DNA of 64,000 bases from Stereum hirsutum FP-91666 SS1 (taxonomy: Eukaryota; Basidiomycota; Agaricomycetes; Russulales; Stereaceae), in the NCBI RefSeq assembly GCF_000264905.1, contig NW_006763148.1, positions 62,001 to 126,000 of the forward strand, read 5' to 3'. The translations under genes were made by a program, and so were the position numbers. Shown here in pieces: positions 34,611-48,300 of this stretch. The notes below the pieces were generated by a model, which saw nothing but the letters and a program-made list of their open reading frames with translations, was not told the DNA's origin and ran no database searches. Position 1 is the stretch's first letter, and every line of letters starts with the position of its first letter.

Positions 34611-35780
34611 CTCGTCCATCTCGACCCATTTTATCTCTACCTCCGTCGCTTTGCTAGACAGTTCGGTAACCCAGTTACGCTCCTTTTGGCCTTGCGAACC
34701 CTGTTCAGTCCACTACCCCCTGGATAATCGCCATGAATACAAACCCTTTTTTCTGCCGTACCCGCATCCTCGGACGTTCTTCAAATACAACATCATTTCT
34801 TCCACGCCCAATCGAAATGTAACACAAACCTTCATATACGTCTGCTGGGGTCTGATCCACCAACACCAGGCGGTGTTCATTTCTTCATGTTTAGAATTCT
34901 ACGGGAAGCGGGTGATCCACCTTTGACATCTGAGACTCGGACGCTAATGGATCAGAGGATGTACGAGTGTAAGTTTGCTCTTTGGAAAATTTGATATGTC
35001 TGATCTTTCCATCAGGCGCTGTAGCTTGTTTGTTTCGATCCAGAACATTTGGGTACCTTCAACGGTCAAAGCATGTGTGGCACCGGCAATGTGGCGAGTT
35101 GTTTTGATAGTCGCCGCCGACTCATACGTCTGCGATCTCAAGTCTACGAAGCCTGATGCCGTCCTTACGATCCTTTACATCTCTTCCAAACCTGTGATTG
35201 TGGTTGAAGTTAACCATGAATGGCCGACGCGTTGTCGTTCCAGCTGCTTGACTCTTCACCATCAATCGCCATAAACGTCTTTTACAAGACATTTCCCTCG
35301 CAATTTCACGCTGACTATCGCGCATTACTGTCTAGAGATATCTTGGACCCAAACTGAGAGCGGACACTTCGGTATTCTCTTCTGCTCTCCGTGTCCTCGC
35401 TCGTATCTTCTAGTCACCCTTCCCCGCAACAATCTGTCTAGTCTATTTTCAGGTATCAAATGTCCAACCACATCCTTTCGATAAGAGTACGAATGGGATC
35501 AAGAACGAGGTGTGGCTTTTTCTCGGGCCATTTCGTATCTGGTCATTTGGGGAATTACTTCCTCACGGCGAATACGCATATGACTTCGTTTTCCGGCAGT
35601 GAGGGCACTCCATTGCGCAATGTGAGAATTCCGTGAACGTAATTCGGACTGTTTCTGGCTTCGATAAGACTCTGCTCTCAGGGCTTGTCAACTGCTTTTA
35701 GGCTGACGTCCATCTGCGTAGACTCATACGCTTTGTACCTCCTCCTCCTACAGAGCCCAGCGCTGTATCTCCGACATACC
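34611..35780. other. spacer with an orphan PD...VEV-like frame
   Basis: The plus frame 34975-35274 contains KPDAVLTILYISSKPVIVVE followed by VN, which loosely resembles the PD...(D/E)xK nuclease signature, but with Asn in the last place and no other support. Otherwise gene-free; contains the presumed promoter of the permease gene. Confidence 0.25.
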
Positions 35781-37657
35781 ATGACGGACGACAAACCACA
35801 CCAGGCCACGTTAGAGAAAGACAAAGACTCCGACGACCTTCGCTCGTTCAACAGCTATGATGTGAAGGGGTTGAAACGAGGACTGGCCCCAAGACATCTT
35901 ACGTTCATATCTATTGGTGCTTGTATCGGAACAGGTGTGTAGAGGTACTGAGACTTTGACTGGACCTTTCGACTAAATATCCGTCGACGCCACAGGGATA
36001 TTTCTGGGTATAGGAGGAAGTCTGGCAAAGGGTGGACCATTAGGTACGCACAATCATTGCATATACCGTTATGCTTCATGACTCTAAGTTTGGATTTGGC
36101 GCGGATAGGCGTGTGGCTTGCATACTCCCTTATGTGCACCGTTGCGATCGCTGTCATGCTCCTCGTCGGCGAGATGGTGACTTTTCTTCCAGTACAAGGA
36201 GGGCACGTCCGACTCGCAGGCCGATTTGTCGACCCTGCACTTTCATGTGCCCTGGGCCTCAATTATTATCTCTGCTGGGTCCTCATCCTCGCTGCAGAGA
36301 TCTCCGCGTCAGCCGTACTCATCTCGTTCTGGACGACCTCGATCAACATCGGAGTATGGATAGCGATTGCTTTAGCTCTCGTTCTGGCCATCAATCTATT
36401 CGGCGTCCAGTATTATGGAGAGGCGGAAGTCGGCTTTGCGAGCCTCAAGGTCATCACGATGCTCGGGCTTATCATCCTCTCGATTATATTGGATGCGGGT
36501 GGTGGACCCGACCATAAACCGATAGGGTTTCAATTTTGGAGAAATCCTGGGCCGTTCGTTCAGCATCTTGGGATACCGGGATCTAAAGGACGCTTTCTCG
36601 CTTTCTTTTCCGTTCTCACTCAAGCAGCGTTCACCATCAGCGGAACCGGTAAGTCTACCTAGCTTTCTAAGATACTTTGTTCTGAAACATTCTGGCCTGT
36701 TATACCTAGAAATTCTTGCCCTCGCAGCCGCCGAAACTCGCAACCCGCGCAAAGTCCTTCCTCAGGCCCTTCGTACCGTCTGGATCCGCATCGTCATCAT
36801 CTACTTCCTCGGTTCCTTCGTTGTAGGCCTCGTCGTCGCCTCCAACAACACTGCCCTCGGGTCCACCTCCACTGCTTCTGCCTCGCCCTACGTCATCGCC
36901 ATACAAGCCGCCGGGATCAAAGTCTTACCCTCCATCATCAACGCCGCCATCCTCACCTCCGCGCTCTCCGCAGCCAACTCCGACGTCTTCCTCACCTCTC
37001 GCACTCTCCATTCCCTCGCCACCCAAGGCCACGCCCCTCGCATCTTCAGAACGACCAACCGCACCGGCGTCCCATACATCTCCGTCATCTTCTCCTGGTC
37101 CTTCGGTTGTCTCGCTTTCCTGGGCCTCAACTCCTCCACCGAGAACGTCTTCTTGTTCCTCGTCAACCTCACCGCTATCTCCGGGACTATCACCTGGCTC
37201 GTCATCGCGGTAACATATACCTGCTTCCGTCGTGGGATGGCCGCACAAGGTCTCGATCGGGCGACTGTACTTCCTTGGAGGACGAGGTTCGGGTGGCCCG
37301 CGGCGGTGTGGGTCATTTTTACGATGACGGTTATTACGGTGTTTAGTGGATGGGAAGTGTTCAGGCCGGGGGAATGGAGTACTTCAACGTTTGTGTCGAA
37401 TTACTTGCCCATATCGTGGTTTGGGGTGTTTTATTTTGGGTATAAGTGGTATTTGAAGAGTCGGATCGTGAGGCCACATGAGGTGAGTGGCGTATCTTTT
37501 GCGCTGCATGTATGTGTTGGGGCTGAGACAGTACCTTTGTGCTTGATAGATAGATTTTGTCAGCGACCTCGATATTATTGAGGCCGATGAGAAGTCGCAT
37601 GGTGCAGAGGAGATCGCGCCGCCTAGTTTCCTGCAGAAGATGATGAGTGCGGTCTGA
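35781..37657 (+). CDS. amino-acid permease (yeast AAT family of the APC superfamily)
   Basis: Five exons (35781-35934, 35996-36043, 36109-36648, 36710-37482, 37550-37657), phases consistent, 540 residues, the usual size. A charged N-terminal tail is followed by LKRGLAPRHLTFISIGACIG and TGIFLGIGGSLAKGGP, the family signature around the first membrane span. Further marks are FLPVQGGHVRLAGRFVDPAL, SGTEILALAAAETRNPRK (with the AAxETxNPRK motif), and PYVIAIQAAGIKVLPSIINA. About twelve hydrophobic spans are visible. The C-terminal tail DFVSDLDIIEADE is typical of the fungal proteins. It would import amino acids by proton symport at the plasma membrane; substrate choice cannot be read from the sequence. 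The third exon begins at an acceptor GGATAG that keeps GGPLGGVWLAYS in frame; the first in-frame ATG was taken as start. Confidence 0.92.
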
Positions 37658-38128
37658 TCCTTTGAATGTGCATTTTGAGCGTAGAGAGCTTCGTGCCACA
37701 GCGTAAGTATCCGTACCTCGTGTGAGCCTAAAGCCTATGGGAACTCTCTTGAACGATGCCCGTGTGGCTGGACTGAATCTAAAGATAAATATCTCCTACT
37801 GTGTAGCACAATGGTAAGCGACTCTCGAAATAGTGTTGCAAATAACCGAATACTCCTAGAGATATCAAGAAATGTATTGAAGACCGCGGTCTCTGCCAGT
37901 ACCCACTAGTTCCGATCCTCACTATGGTAAGTGCGAGAGTCACTATGTGTATCGTCGTATAGTTCGATTTTCAGTTCGACAAGCGCAAAAAGCTGTTGGG
38001 ACTCAGATATTGACGCATAGAGCTGCGCCGTTCTGTGCTGTAAATCAGGACTAGCCCAAGCTGTATAGCGGAAAGCACCTTTGAACATTGATTGAGGAGG
38101 AATCTAGACGATAGAATTTGCAGATAAG
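37658..38128. other. spacer
   Basis: No supported gene. A tRNA A-box-like string (TAGCACAATGGTAAGC, 37804-37819) occurs without an acceptor stem or B box at the right distance. Confidence 0.35.
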
Positions 38129-38650
38129 AAGTACGTAGAGGACAAAATGAGTTTAGAACGAGGAAACAAAAGAAAGAGCCATGATGAGCGGGAAGAGGCG
38201 ATCGGTGCTATCTTATCAGCCCGGGATCGGTCGCGTGGCCCAATCCGTTCAATGCGTAGCCAGACTTCCGCCAGAAATTATCTCTTGCTCGTCCGTTGTC
38301 ATCCACCACTACGATGTACGCTCTACTACCTGGCTTTACTACTGGACATATTATCTACGATATTGAGCCTGTATAACCGGCATATATACCACCTCAAGCT
38401 AGGGCTCCCAGCCTAACTCAACTCTACCTCTAGGTCTCGAATCTCGACTCCCGAACAAATGCAACATTCAAACACGCTGGTCTCTCCTTGAGTACACTAC
38501 TCTTCGAAGCGACGAACGTCATCCCATGAGATTCAAATGCATACGCAGCGAGTCATACGGCATTGTAGGCTATGATGATGATAGACGGGATGGACTAGTT
38601 GGCGAAACGATCTCTCGCGTGCGCCCTGCTCTTCCGTGCATCACCTCCTC
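38129..38650 (+). repeat. dispersed repeat family, copy 5
   Basis: Head AAGTACGTAGAGGACAAAAT, core ATCTTATCAGCCCGGGATCG with GTCGCGTGGC, then the block CACTACGATGTACGCTCTAC, which matches GACGATGTACTCTCTAC of copy 7, and GACGGGATGGACTAG of the tail. Confidence 0.75.
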
Positions 38651-39331
38651 TATACTGACACTACACTATCTGCCCTTAGTACAGGCCGAGCGACTATATG
38701 ACGGCTGTGAAGATAGAGGTACCTTATCGTCGTCGCACACACCAATGAGAGATACAGTGGTGGGTGATGTCGGACGCTCGAGTTCGTTTCGCTCATTTTG
38801 CAGGCTGCCACAACGGTTATGATGTGATGGCGATGAAGTGGTGGCGAAAGGGACTGGTCATAGGACAAAGTTCGAGGAGATGATGCAGTTAGATGTCCGA
38901 TTCGTGTTTTCCCCTCAGTCCGTCTCTCATGGTCTGGAGAAGTCGTGTCTCTTATTCCGGACCCTTTGTTGTCCTTCCCTCTCGTGATCAGAGCTCAAGA
39001 GTTCCAGTTTTAATCATACGACGTTTAAGCCCTGCATGCTCGATTGCCTTCGCTGTAACGCAGACTAGTAGACTTTTTTTTTCTTTGCATGTATTTTTTG
39101 CATGGGCCTTGTGCCATTTGGCGCCTCTGCCCGAAGCATATCTCGAACGCGCAAATCATCCTAGCCTCTCGTAAAACATTCATCATCAAGTGGCAAATAA
39201 ACTGTACATGACATCTAAGTAAGTTCGCAGTCCGAGTCCGTCTATCCTCCCCATCGGTTACATTCCTTTGCTAGTGCCAGAATCGTTCTCGAACAGCTGT
39301 TGCTCTCGCGCAACTCTGGCCACCGCCATCC
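38651..39331. other. spacer
   Basis: T-rich tract at 39070-39100. No supported gene; likely contains the 3' UTR of the giant minus-strand gene. Confidence 0.35.
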
Positions 39332-42300
39332 TCACTCCTCAAAGTCCTCCCTCGATAACAGTCTGGCGTGGAAAATCCTCCCCATATGCGTTGGTGCGTA
39401 ATTCATACCCTTCCTCCTCAGCACAAACAACCTCATCAGCAGCGGCAAAGGACTCTCCTCGAACAAGCACACTTGTGCAATCTCTCCACTCCGGTTTTCG
39501 GCACGCACAAAACGGTCCCCCTGCGTAACGGCAGAGCCAACTCCGTCGCTCGAGGACACCCCTAGAAGAAGGCACATGCGAAGGTACGTCTCGTATTGGT
39601 CCAGGTAGAGCTGTCCGGCCCAGATGTTGAGCTGGCACCGTATATCGATTGATGGTATGACGAAATCGGGCCCGGCAGGTGGAAGTGGAGGGATGCAGTA
39701 GAACGTGAGGTCATCGAAGGCCTTCGTGGTCTGTATGGTCTGCGGCGCATACATATGGAGGCGCACGTATCGACTCGCGCGAATCTCTGGCAAAAGCTCG
39801 TTCACCTCGAAAGGGCTGAGTACTACAAACCTTCTCTCCATTGCCGAACTCTTGGTGCTTGAAAGAATCCAATTGACTGGACGCAGATAATCCGTCAGAC
39901 GAGACATTTCTATGGCGCCACTCGTCGTCGTAGCGAAGTCACGAGTAGCCAAAAAGTGCCTGGACCACGGATTCGGTGGACTGAGAGTCTGTAGTTCCGA
40001 GCGTAGTGGTGTCATGAGCGGTAGGAAAGTGTTTGTGCTCGTGCTGATAACTCCGCTACGGACAAAACGGCCGACTTCCTCGTCCAAACGATGGCGTGCT
40101 GCGGGAATTCTCGGAGGACGCTCCAACTGTAGCTCTTGCTCGACCTCATGGTTGACCTCTCGTTCTTGTTCCTCCTCCATGCGAGCCTCGCGTGTAGTGG
40201 TAACACCGAGCGAGCGGAGACGATTGTGCATGGCAGGAATAGTCCTAGCAGATCTGACCAACGAAGTCGTGCCATACTGATAGCCATACATCTCGCTCAG
40301 GGATCGGGCGGCAGGTTGGAGCCAAACCCGGCGAAGAGACTCGATGACGATGTCGTCCACAGAAGAGAATGCTTCATCTGCTGTTTTTCGCTTATTGTAG
40401 TCGAGTCCTTGTTCTATCCAGTGAGGGATGTGGTGCTCGATATCCGCACATGTCTCTCCCATAACCCAGCTGAGAACATCGATGACTTGGACCTGAGACT
40501 CCAGGTTGACGTTTTGGGAAGTTCGGATACGTCTGTCTACCTCTGGCGGAGCGCAAAACATCAGGGATTGACCGTAGCCCAGCTTTCGCATACGCATGCA
40601 ACCTGATAACAGCAGCGAATGCTTAATCATCAAGATTCCCGGGTTATTAGAAACAGTGTTACTAACCTTGAACCAGCCTATCTTTCGTTACCTTAGGACC
40701 CATAGTCACGACCGCTCGAAAGTCTGACGGGAGCTTGAGGTCCGTACCTCTGGTGTGCTCGTCGTCGAGGTAGATAACGCACCGTTCAAGACGCTGGGAA
40801 AATGGCGAGGAATGGAATGGTTCGACCATTCCATCACGGGTAAAGATCGATAGGATGCCGAGATCATCGAAAAATACACCTGCGTCGAGGTCGGGTCTCT
40901 TCCCAAGCCAGCATTCGATCAACTGACGGTTCGTCATTTCTAGCATCTAGCGAAATATCACTGTGCATGAGCATAGTTACACGGTACAGTCAAGGTGAGC
41001 ACGGACCTGAGCACCAACGTCGATCAATACTCTCACTTCCTTCTCATGACAAACTAGCAAGTCGATAAATTCAGTGGCAGAACATGGCTGACCATCTTCC
41101 CCTTCCAGGCACATGTATTCGTCGTTTTCTGGCTGGAGCAAGTATCTCAGAACACGGGCGTTCGTACGGCCTTGATTGACGGGATCGCTCTGGTAGATGG
41201 AGGTCGGCAACAGATCCGCATTGTCGTTAGTTCCGCTGAACCCGGTGGTAAAGTTATCCTTTCGTTCTGCGAGATCCCAGCCAGAGGTGCCGAGTTTGGA
41301 GGGAAATTCCTTGGCATCCTTCGGGAACACGACTTGGGACAGGTAGAAATCGATGGTGTACTGATTCACTTTGAAGACGGGAACGACATCATGGGCGAAT
41401 GTTTGTAGGTCCTTCATGTTCACACCCATTAGTTCCCGAAGGGGTATGGGAACGTCCGCGCCACCCCTTTTGACCCACTTTCCGTATTCGAGACGGGGGT
41501 TGTCTAGCTTGAGAAGGATTTCGAAACAGTCCCGAACTTGACGTGCCGATAGCCCTCCGTAGTAATAGCTGAGAGCTGTTAGAGAAACGGCTACATCTGG
41601 ATGTCCAAATTCGCTTCGAAGACTTGGAACATCCTAAAAAACCAATGAAAGAGCATATTAATTCCTGATATATGCGCAAGGAACAACCTGAAAGAAACGC
41701 GCCTTTGCCCTATACGGAACCGCAAGAAGAGAACGTTTGAGATCGAGCCCATAGTCGACACGCCATCGACGTTGACCAAGAACGTATGCCAGGATACCGT
41801 GTGCGAGGAGACCGCGCAAAAGAAGAAGACCTTTCCATAAGGCCGACCTTTCATACCGTTCCCGGATGCTGAGGTATGTGGTGTGATCAACAGAGTGCTC
41901 TGTCATGAAACGAAGTAGCTTGTCTCGAAGTGATTGGTCGTAGTTCACGCCAACGAAATTGATGTTATCCACTGCACCGTCGAGGACAGATTCCGCGATT
42001 CTAGATACCAGCCTCTCAGATGCAGAGGTGCCGAGTAAGCGTATGGGAGTAAATTGTCCCTCCAGAACAGTATCGCTATGCAAATCTGTCACCTCGACCT
42101 CTGTCGGTAACTGCTCATGGAGTTTCAGCGCATGCCGTCGCACGAGGTCGAGGACTTGTTGGGTAGTGGTCCACCGGTCTGGGCTATCGTCGAGTGGCTG
42201 CTGCTGCTCCATGGTATAGATGAGCTGGTATCGAACGTGAAGGAGCTCGTCGCTTTCGTCCAGAATGTCCCGTGAGTGAGACTTGAGCCACATCTGTGTT

Positions 42301-45300
42301 TCCTGCAAGTGTCGGGCGACATTTTCGAGAGAAGACGATGACGCAAGGGTACGATCGATCACCATCAACTTGAACGACAGGATGTGCTCTGGCTGAGTCA
42401 CCAGGACACCTCGTGCATGCGCACATTCTTTGAAGAGGTCCCGAATGAGAGTGAGTTGCGACATGTTCATCGTGACTCCTCGTGAGAATGGCAAGTAGTA
42501 TATGCGACGATTAGAAAGGCCGGAGAGTCTCTCTACAAGGAGGTGAAACATCGACCCTGCGAGTGGTTTGAGGATGACGACACGGACAAGCTTGTTGGAG
42601 TCGGCTAGAGCTGCGACTACGATGGGAACTATGACCGATGATTTACCCTCGCCCATATTGAGTTGATAGACGCTGCTGTCTCCGGATGAGGGTGCAATCA
42701 TTTCCTTGGCGACTTTTGTCTGGATAGCACGGATGAGAAAATCGCCTTGGATCTAGATGTGAACAACGGTGTCAGTACTGTTATTCGGGTAATATTGTCA
42801 CCTCTTACCTGAATCAGCAGCCAATCAGGGTATGAATCAGCTTCATCCCAGTCGAAACATGCACTGTCGAGTTCCTTGAAGAAATTGTCCGCTTGAGAGC
42901 GAAGAGCGTAGTTGACCAATCTCTGCGAGTGTTGATACTCAATGAACAGCTTCGCAAGCGTGATGAACGCGCAAGTCCACTTGGAACTCATCTCAAATCG
43001 TGAAGTCGACGCAAGGGCCTGTAGGAAGGTACGACGGTGCAGGCGAGGCCGTAATCCGCCCAGTTCCGCAATCCTCTCTCTCGAATTGACCGGACATAGC
43101 ACAGTAGCTATGAGTAATTTTTTCATGTCCTCCATACGAGTTAGACACTGGTCCCGATAAAGACAACACTCGGAAAGCGGAGGAATCTCCTTGGGAACGA
43201 TGACGGTTCGCTCGTCTTCAAGCTGCTTGCGGCTATTCTCCAGACGTTCGCCGTAGATGCGAGTAAGGGAAGAAGCGCTGTTGCGGTTGAATTGGGAAAT
43301 TAAATCTGTCAACACTTGCGTGTCGACCGGATCACCAGAAGATTTGTCTCTTCGTGGAACCCCTGCTCCAAACGCCCGACGATGATAATCGAGTGTTGAG
43401 TCAGAGCGATCGGAGAGGAGATTTTGCAACGAAAACGACGAAGAGGAGAATGTTCCCAGTCGGAGGGTATCAAGAACGAAATTGGGGGAGCAGACAAGTC
43501 GGGGAAGAGAATGTCGTGCTGCTGGAGAGAAGAATGACTGTAAAGTCCTTGTTAATGCGGCAGTAAATGTGTGCAGTTCCGTGTTGTGAATGCAGCTCGT
43601 GAAATACTGAGAGATGGCGGCCGTGATCTCGGTGATGTTAAACCAGCGTGAATCGTCTGTGTGGAAGGGAGAGGGCGGGGAGTGAAAGCGCTGATGGCTC
43701 AAAAAATGTTCGACTACCGTCTTGATCCTTTGCTTGGAATGCTGATCGTAGTATGCCGATTGTCGGGATGTAAAATTTTGAAGGCCTTCATCCACTCTGC
43801 GCGAAAGATCGGCAGCCGGGCTCTCCCTCAAAGAGCGGGTGTGAGAAGTAACGATTGTTTGGATTTGGTCTCGGACCGGAGCAAACCCGTCTGAAAGGTT
43901 ATAAAATGCATGTGGAGGAGGCGGTGGAAGATGAACTTGATGAATGGTGGAGAATGCTAGGAGGATAGGGATAAAGCATCGAAGGTCGGGCACGGTGTAG
44001 GCTACGGCGGCAAAGGTGAAGACAAGTTCGAATCTATCAGCGGACCGAGAATGCTCTTTCCTCCGGCAAACACTGTAGATACTGAGCCATTTGGATGCGA
44101 GGTTGAGGGAAAGCCACCCTCGAGTGTACGCCATGGAGAAATCCGTTTCGGGTCCAGTTACGTTTTTCCACCGCAGGAATGTGCTCATCAGCTCGTCCGG
44201 CCCGACTGCTTGAGTGATACCGGAAGGCCAGGAGTAAATCAGTTGTGCGGACTTGAGAGCCTCAACACCGTCAACGTCGTGGTCAGAATCGTGGGGATGG
44301 TCTCGAGAATGATATTGGCCGTCGTGATCTGGTGACGGGGAGACACTAGTGCAATATTCATAATAGATGGATGCACGATGTGTTGCACGATCTACAAGGA
44401 AAGAGCTGCCATCAAATTCCAGGTTGAAGTCCAGCTGCTCATGGTTCGGATCCTCGAATATGGAAAGAGACTTTGCGTATGATACGATGTTGTACGCCGC
44501 GGTATAGAAAGTCCCGTGTTGGGATAGAGACGGAAGGTTAGAAGACCACTGGGTGGTCTGCATAAGGCGCAGGCCTTTGGAATAGAAGTAACGTCGAGGG
44601 GTGATGCGTCCGATGAGGCGAAGGAGGTCCACATCTAACTTGGTGAGCTTTTGGAACGAAAATGAGCCGGCAGCGGCGAGTTCTCCAAGTGCGTAGTCTG
44701 TTCCAGTCTGACAAAGCAAGGGGTCTGGAAGCGGATGGCTGCATAGCGCGTGGAGATATACTCGATATAAACGGGAGGTAATATCAACGCCGCCAACGAG
44801 TGTACCGAGGTCAGTGTCGATCTTGAAATTGAACCAAGTGACCAGCCGTTTGTTGCGGGTGTTGATGTCTACATGTACATGGTTCTGCCCGGACTCGGAA
44901 GACAGCGAGTAACGCACTTCGCCGTACGGAATGAGCGTAAATCGAGACCGTGGAAGGCGGGAAAAATGGAGGTCCTTGTGTCGTAGTACAAGCTGGTTGC
45001 TCAGGCCGATCATAGTCCCCGAACATTGGTCATTGTCAATGATCATCCCGGGTAGGTTCTGCGACTCTAAGTCACCGCTGTCGACGATAATGAAAGAAAG
45101 TCGAAAACGAGGCAGTTCAACGGAGACGGTACGCGATCGGAAGTCGTATACCGCCGTAAGGTACTCGGAGTACTCCAAAGGCTCTATGCGTGCTGAAATA
45201 CCTCGGAACATTGCGCTACACACGTCAACAAGGCGCAGAGTGTTCTCCTTGCGCATCGTTGTAGACCCAAGGATGGAGAGGTGAAGTCGCCAGTTATGAG

Positions 45301-48300
45301 GGGAAGTATCCCACAATTGAGTCAGAGGCCGGAATTCAGTTTCGCCTGTTTCGGTGTCATTGCCGACGTTCATCCAGTGCACATGTTCCGTTACCAGAAA
45401 CGTCGGAAAGTCGCCCATAAGAACAGTATGGGGGACAAGTTCCAGGATTTGGCCCAAATGTGATTGAGCACGGATGACAAGATTTGGCGGACTACCGCGT
45501 AGGGCGAAGAAGATCTAGATGTGTATTGTATTAGAGATCGCGACAAGTACAAGTAATCCTAGAAGAACTACCTGATAATTGTGAACTTTGCCTCGAGTCG
45601 CATAGTCCATCGTCGGCATATCCGCTGGGATCACATCCAGGATTTTCTGCGATATGGAAGCATATGCTAAGTATTGTCTAGTACACATCGAAGTCTTGTA
45701 ATGTACTGACCTGGCCAAGAACACGTTTGTACGTCGAATGACTTGTGATTTCTCGAGGAAGTCGTCCGAGAGGTTTTCCGTCGACTAGCAATTTCCCTTC
45801 TAACACATTATAATGAACTTGTTGAGATCTCTGCGATGCTTGCGAACTCGAAGCAGTGAAGGACGTCAGCCAGCGTGATTCAGAATTTGCCAGCTGCTGC
45901 CATCCTCCGCGTCCGGGGCGGTACCCAAGCCAGACTGATGTGATCGCAGCATCCAAACCTCCTCCACTGGCATCAATTTGACCGAGAAGTCGTTCCTCGA
46001 GATAGTGTGACAGACGCCTATCACGATACAGGAGCCTCTGTATATGAGAAGGGGCGTGGCAAAGATCAGGTGGTGTATTGTCGTAAACGACAATTGAGCA
46101 TTCGACGAGAACTGCGATGTCTGATGAAGTATCTAGGAGGCAATCGAGGTGAGGTGGCGAGTCGACGTCGAAGGTGGCCCGACAAGTGGCCGCTATCTCG
46201 CAAGTACGTCTCTGGAGTTCGCTCGACTCTTCATCGTCTTCTGCGCTTTGTAGCTTGTCGATTATTTCACGCATCCACCTGTGCGTGACTGTACGTGCTT
46301 TCCGGAGGAATGCGTACGCATCCTGACACAATTGTCGATTAGACGGGTCCGTGGAGACGAGGAGACGGCTTATGAGGTATACTGAAACACGATCACAGTT
46401 AGAATCACCAATATAAGCACCTCAAAACGGTGGGGTAACGTACTTGTGCTCTTCACTGTGGTACATTCCAGCCAGTTGGCTTCGACGCGGGCCAGCAGCT
46501 CCACACATTCACGTATCAACACCGCACCAAAATCGGCAAGGGTGAGCTCAAAATGCCACGGCCTCGATACGCCATCCTTCGATAAAGGTCCGACTTGCCA
46601 GGCCGCTTGCGCAAGAAGCATATGGACCTCCTCACGACCGAAGGTAAGAATGTTCGTCCGGAGCTCTCGAGCGATATTCTTCCACTGAAGAAGTGCCCCG
46701 CACCGCAAATTTGAGAAGGCTAGGTGCTCGTGCAGGCTAAGGTTCTTTGGACAATCCTCCTGGTTGACGATCGTCTCATTGTGCGAGTGAGCCGTGTGGG
46801 ATAATGCATACTGGAGATGCTGGTACAACCTATCCGGACCCCGATCAAGACGAAGAGTGCAGTAGGGACCAAGGTTTGGGGTGAAGGGGAGCGTGACATA
46901 TTCTCCTTTAACGCTATCGTAAAGCTCGTAACGCAGTCCATTGTTGACACAGACGCTGCTGTCGGACGTAGGAATGGCAGTGTTACGATAATGTGAGTGT
47001 AAAAATGATTTCGTCGTCGAGGCGAAACAGATGCGACCAGATGTTCCCTGTTTCGACCACTGCGAGAGTCCTTCGTAGTCCTCAAGAAGATGACGCTCGC
47101 CTTGGGACCTCGACGAACTATCTACGTGAGCTATAGAAAAGTCTCGGAGGATCTCGTACGTCTTGCTTCTCCATACAGCGAATACGGGTGGGCATTGTAG
47201 CTCGAATACGGTCGCCTGGGCCAAAAGATGATTTGCGGGCAATGGCCATTCGTGGACGTCGATGGTCATGTGGTCAGCCTCGTACCTCAGCGAGCACTGA
47301 TGGCAACTGGATGAATGCTGTGTCCCACCCCAATATGTCGTGAAATAGTCACAACCACGGCGAGCAATCTCTGTGGTAAGCCACTGATGTCTACGATTCT
47401 TCTGCTCTAACTCGTCCCGTTTAGCGGAACGGTTTGCACGAGCGGTCTGCTCGATAGAGGCCTGGAGATGTCGGAGAGATGATGTTTGTGCGTAGTACCG
47501 TACAGCGAAAGAATCGTACTGCGCGGGACTGGCAAAGACAGACGTTTTGATTGTAGCACCGGTGTGGCGCGATCGTAGATAACGCTCAACGTGGGCCGCT
47601 CGTTCAATGGTTTTCAAACGACGAAGAAGAAGAGGGTTCAAGAAGTCCGATGGAATTTCGGGAGAGTATCGCGCGAGGAGAGGGCATTGGGCGGTGGCCA
47701 CTGTATCGAGTGCCACCCATAGCTCCAAGATGGTCAAGAGCATGATAGACTCGTCTTCTGGGTTGGACGAGTATCTGCTCTTAGAGCAAGATATATACTG
47801 GTCGAGACATGATTCCAATGTGGTATACGCGGATTGTGCCCATTGATTCTCCGTGGCCCACAGGGTGAGATGGTTTTGAACAACGAACTCGAAGTCAGCG
47901 AGGGCAACGTAGGGATCCATCTCGACGGCCTCCTTCAACCGGGTGGGACAGAATCTCCCGAAGTCGCGGATATCACGAAGACGAGAAGGATGAGATGGTT
48001 GGAATGTCGTGATGGTATGTGTGTGAGGATCGGGTTGGAGGACTTTTGTGAGATAGGAGCGGGAGTTTTTGAGTGTGATGATCGTGTCGTCTTCGAATGT
48101 AGAAGGATCGGGAGTGAATGATGCAGACGCCGATTGTAAACGCTGCGCCTCGGTCCATCTCGCCTGCATAAGCTGCTCTATATCACGACTGACGAACTCA
48201 ACTTCCTCAAGCACAAAGGAAGGAGCAGCATCGGCGAGTTTGTAGACGCGCCTGCTGGTCTTGGCGCGAGCCGCGTGAAGCAGGTCGCTGGAGAAGTTAT

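Noticed and set aside
37797..37925. tRNA- or SINE-like A box (TAGCACAATGGTAAGC) with a GTTCCGATCC string 110 bases downstream
   Set aside because: No acceptor-stem pairing, B box mismatched and too far away; not a tRNA and not convincing as a SINE.
47607..48121. Plus-strand frames inside the giant gene
   Set aside because: Antisense shadows of a well-supported minus-strand exon.
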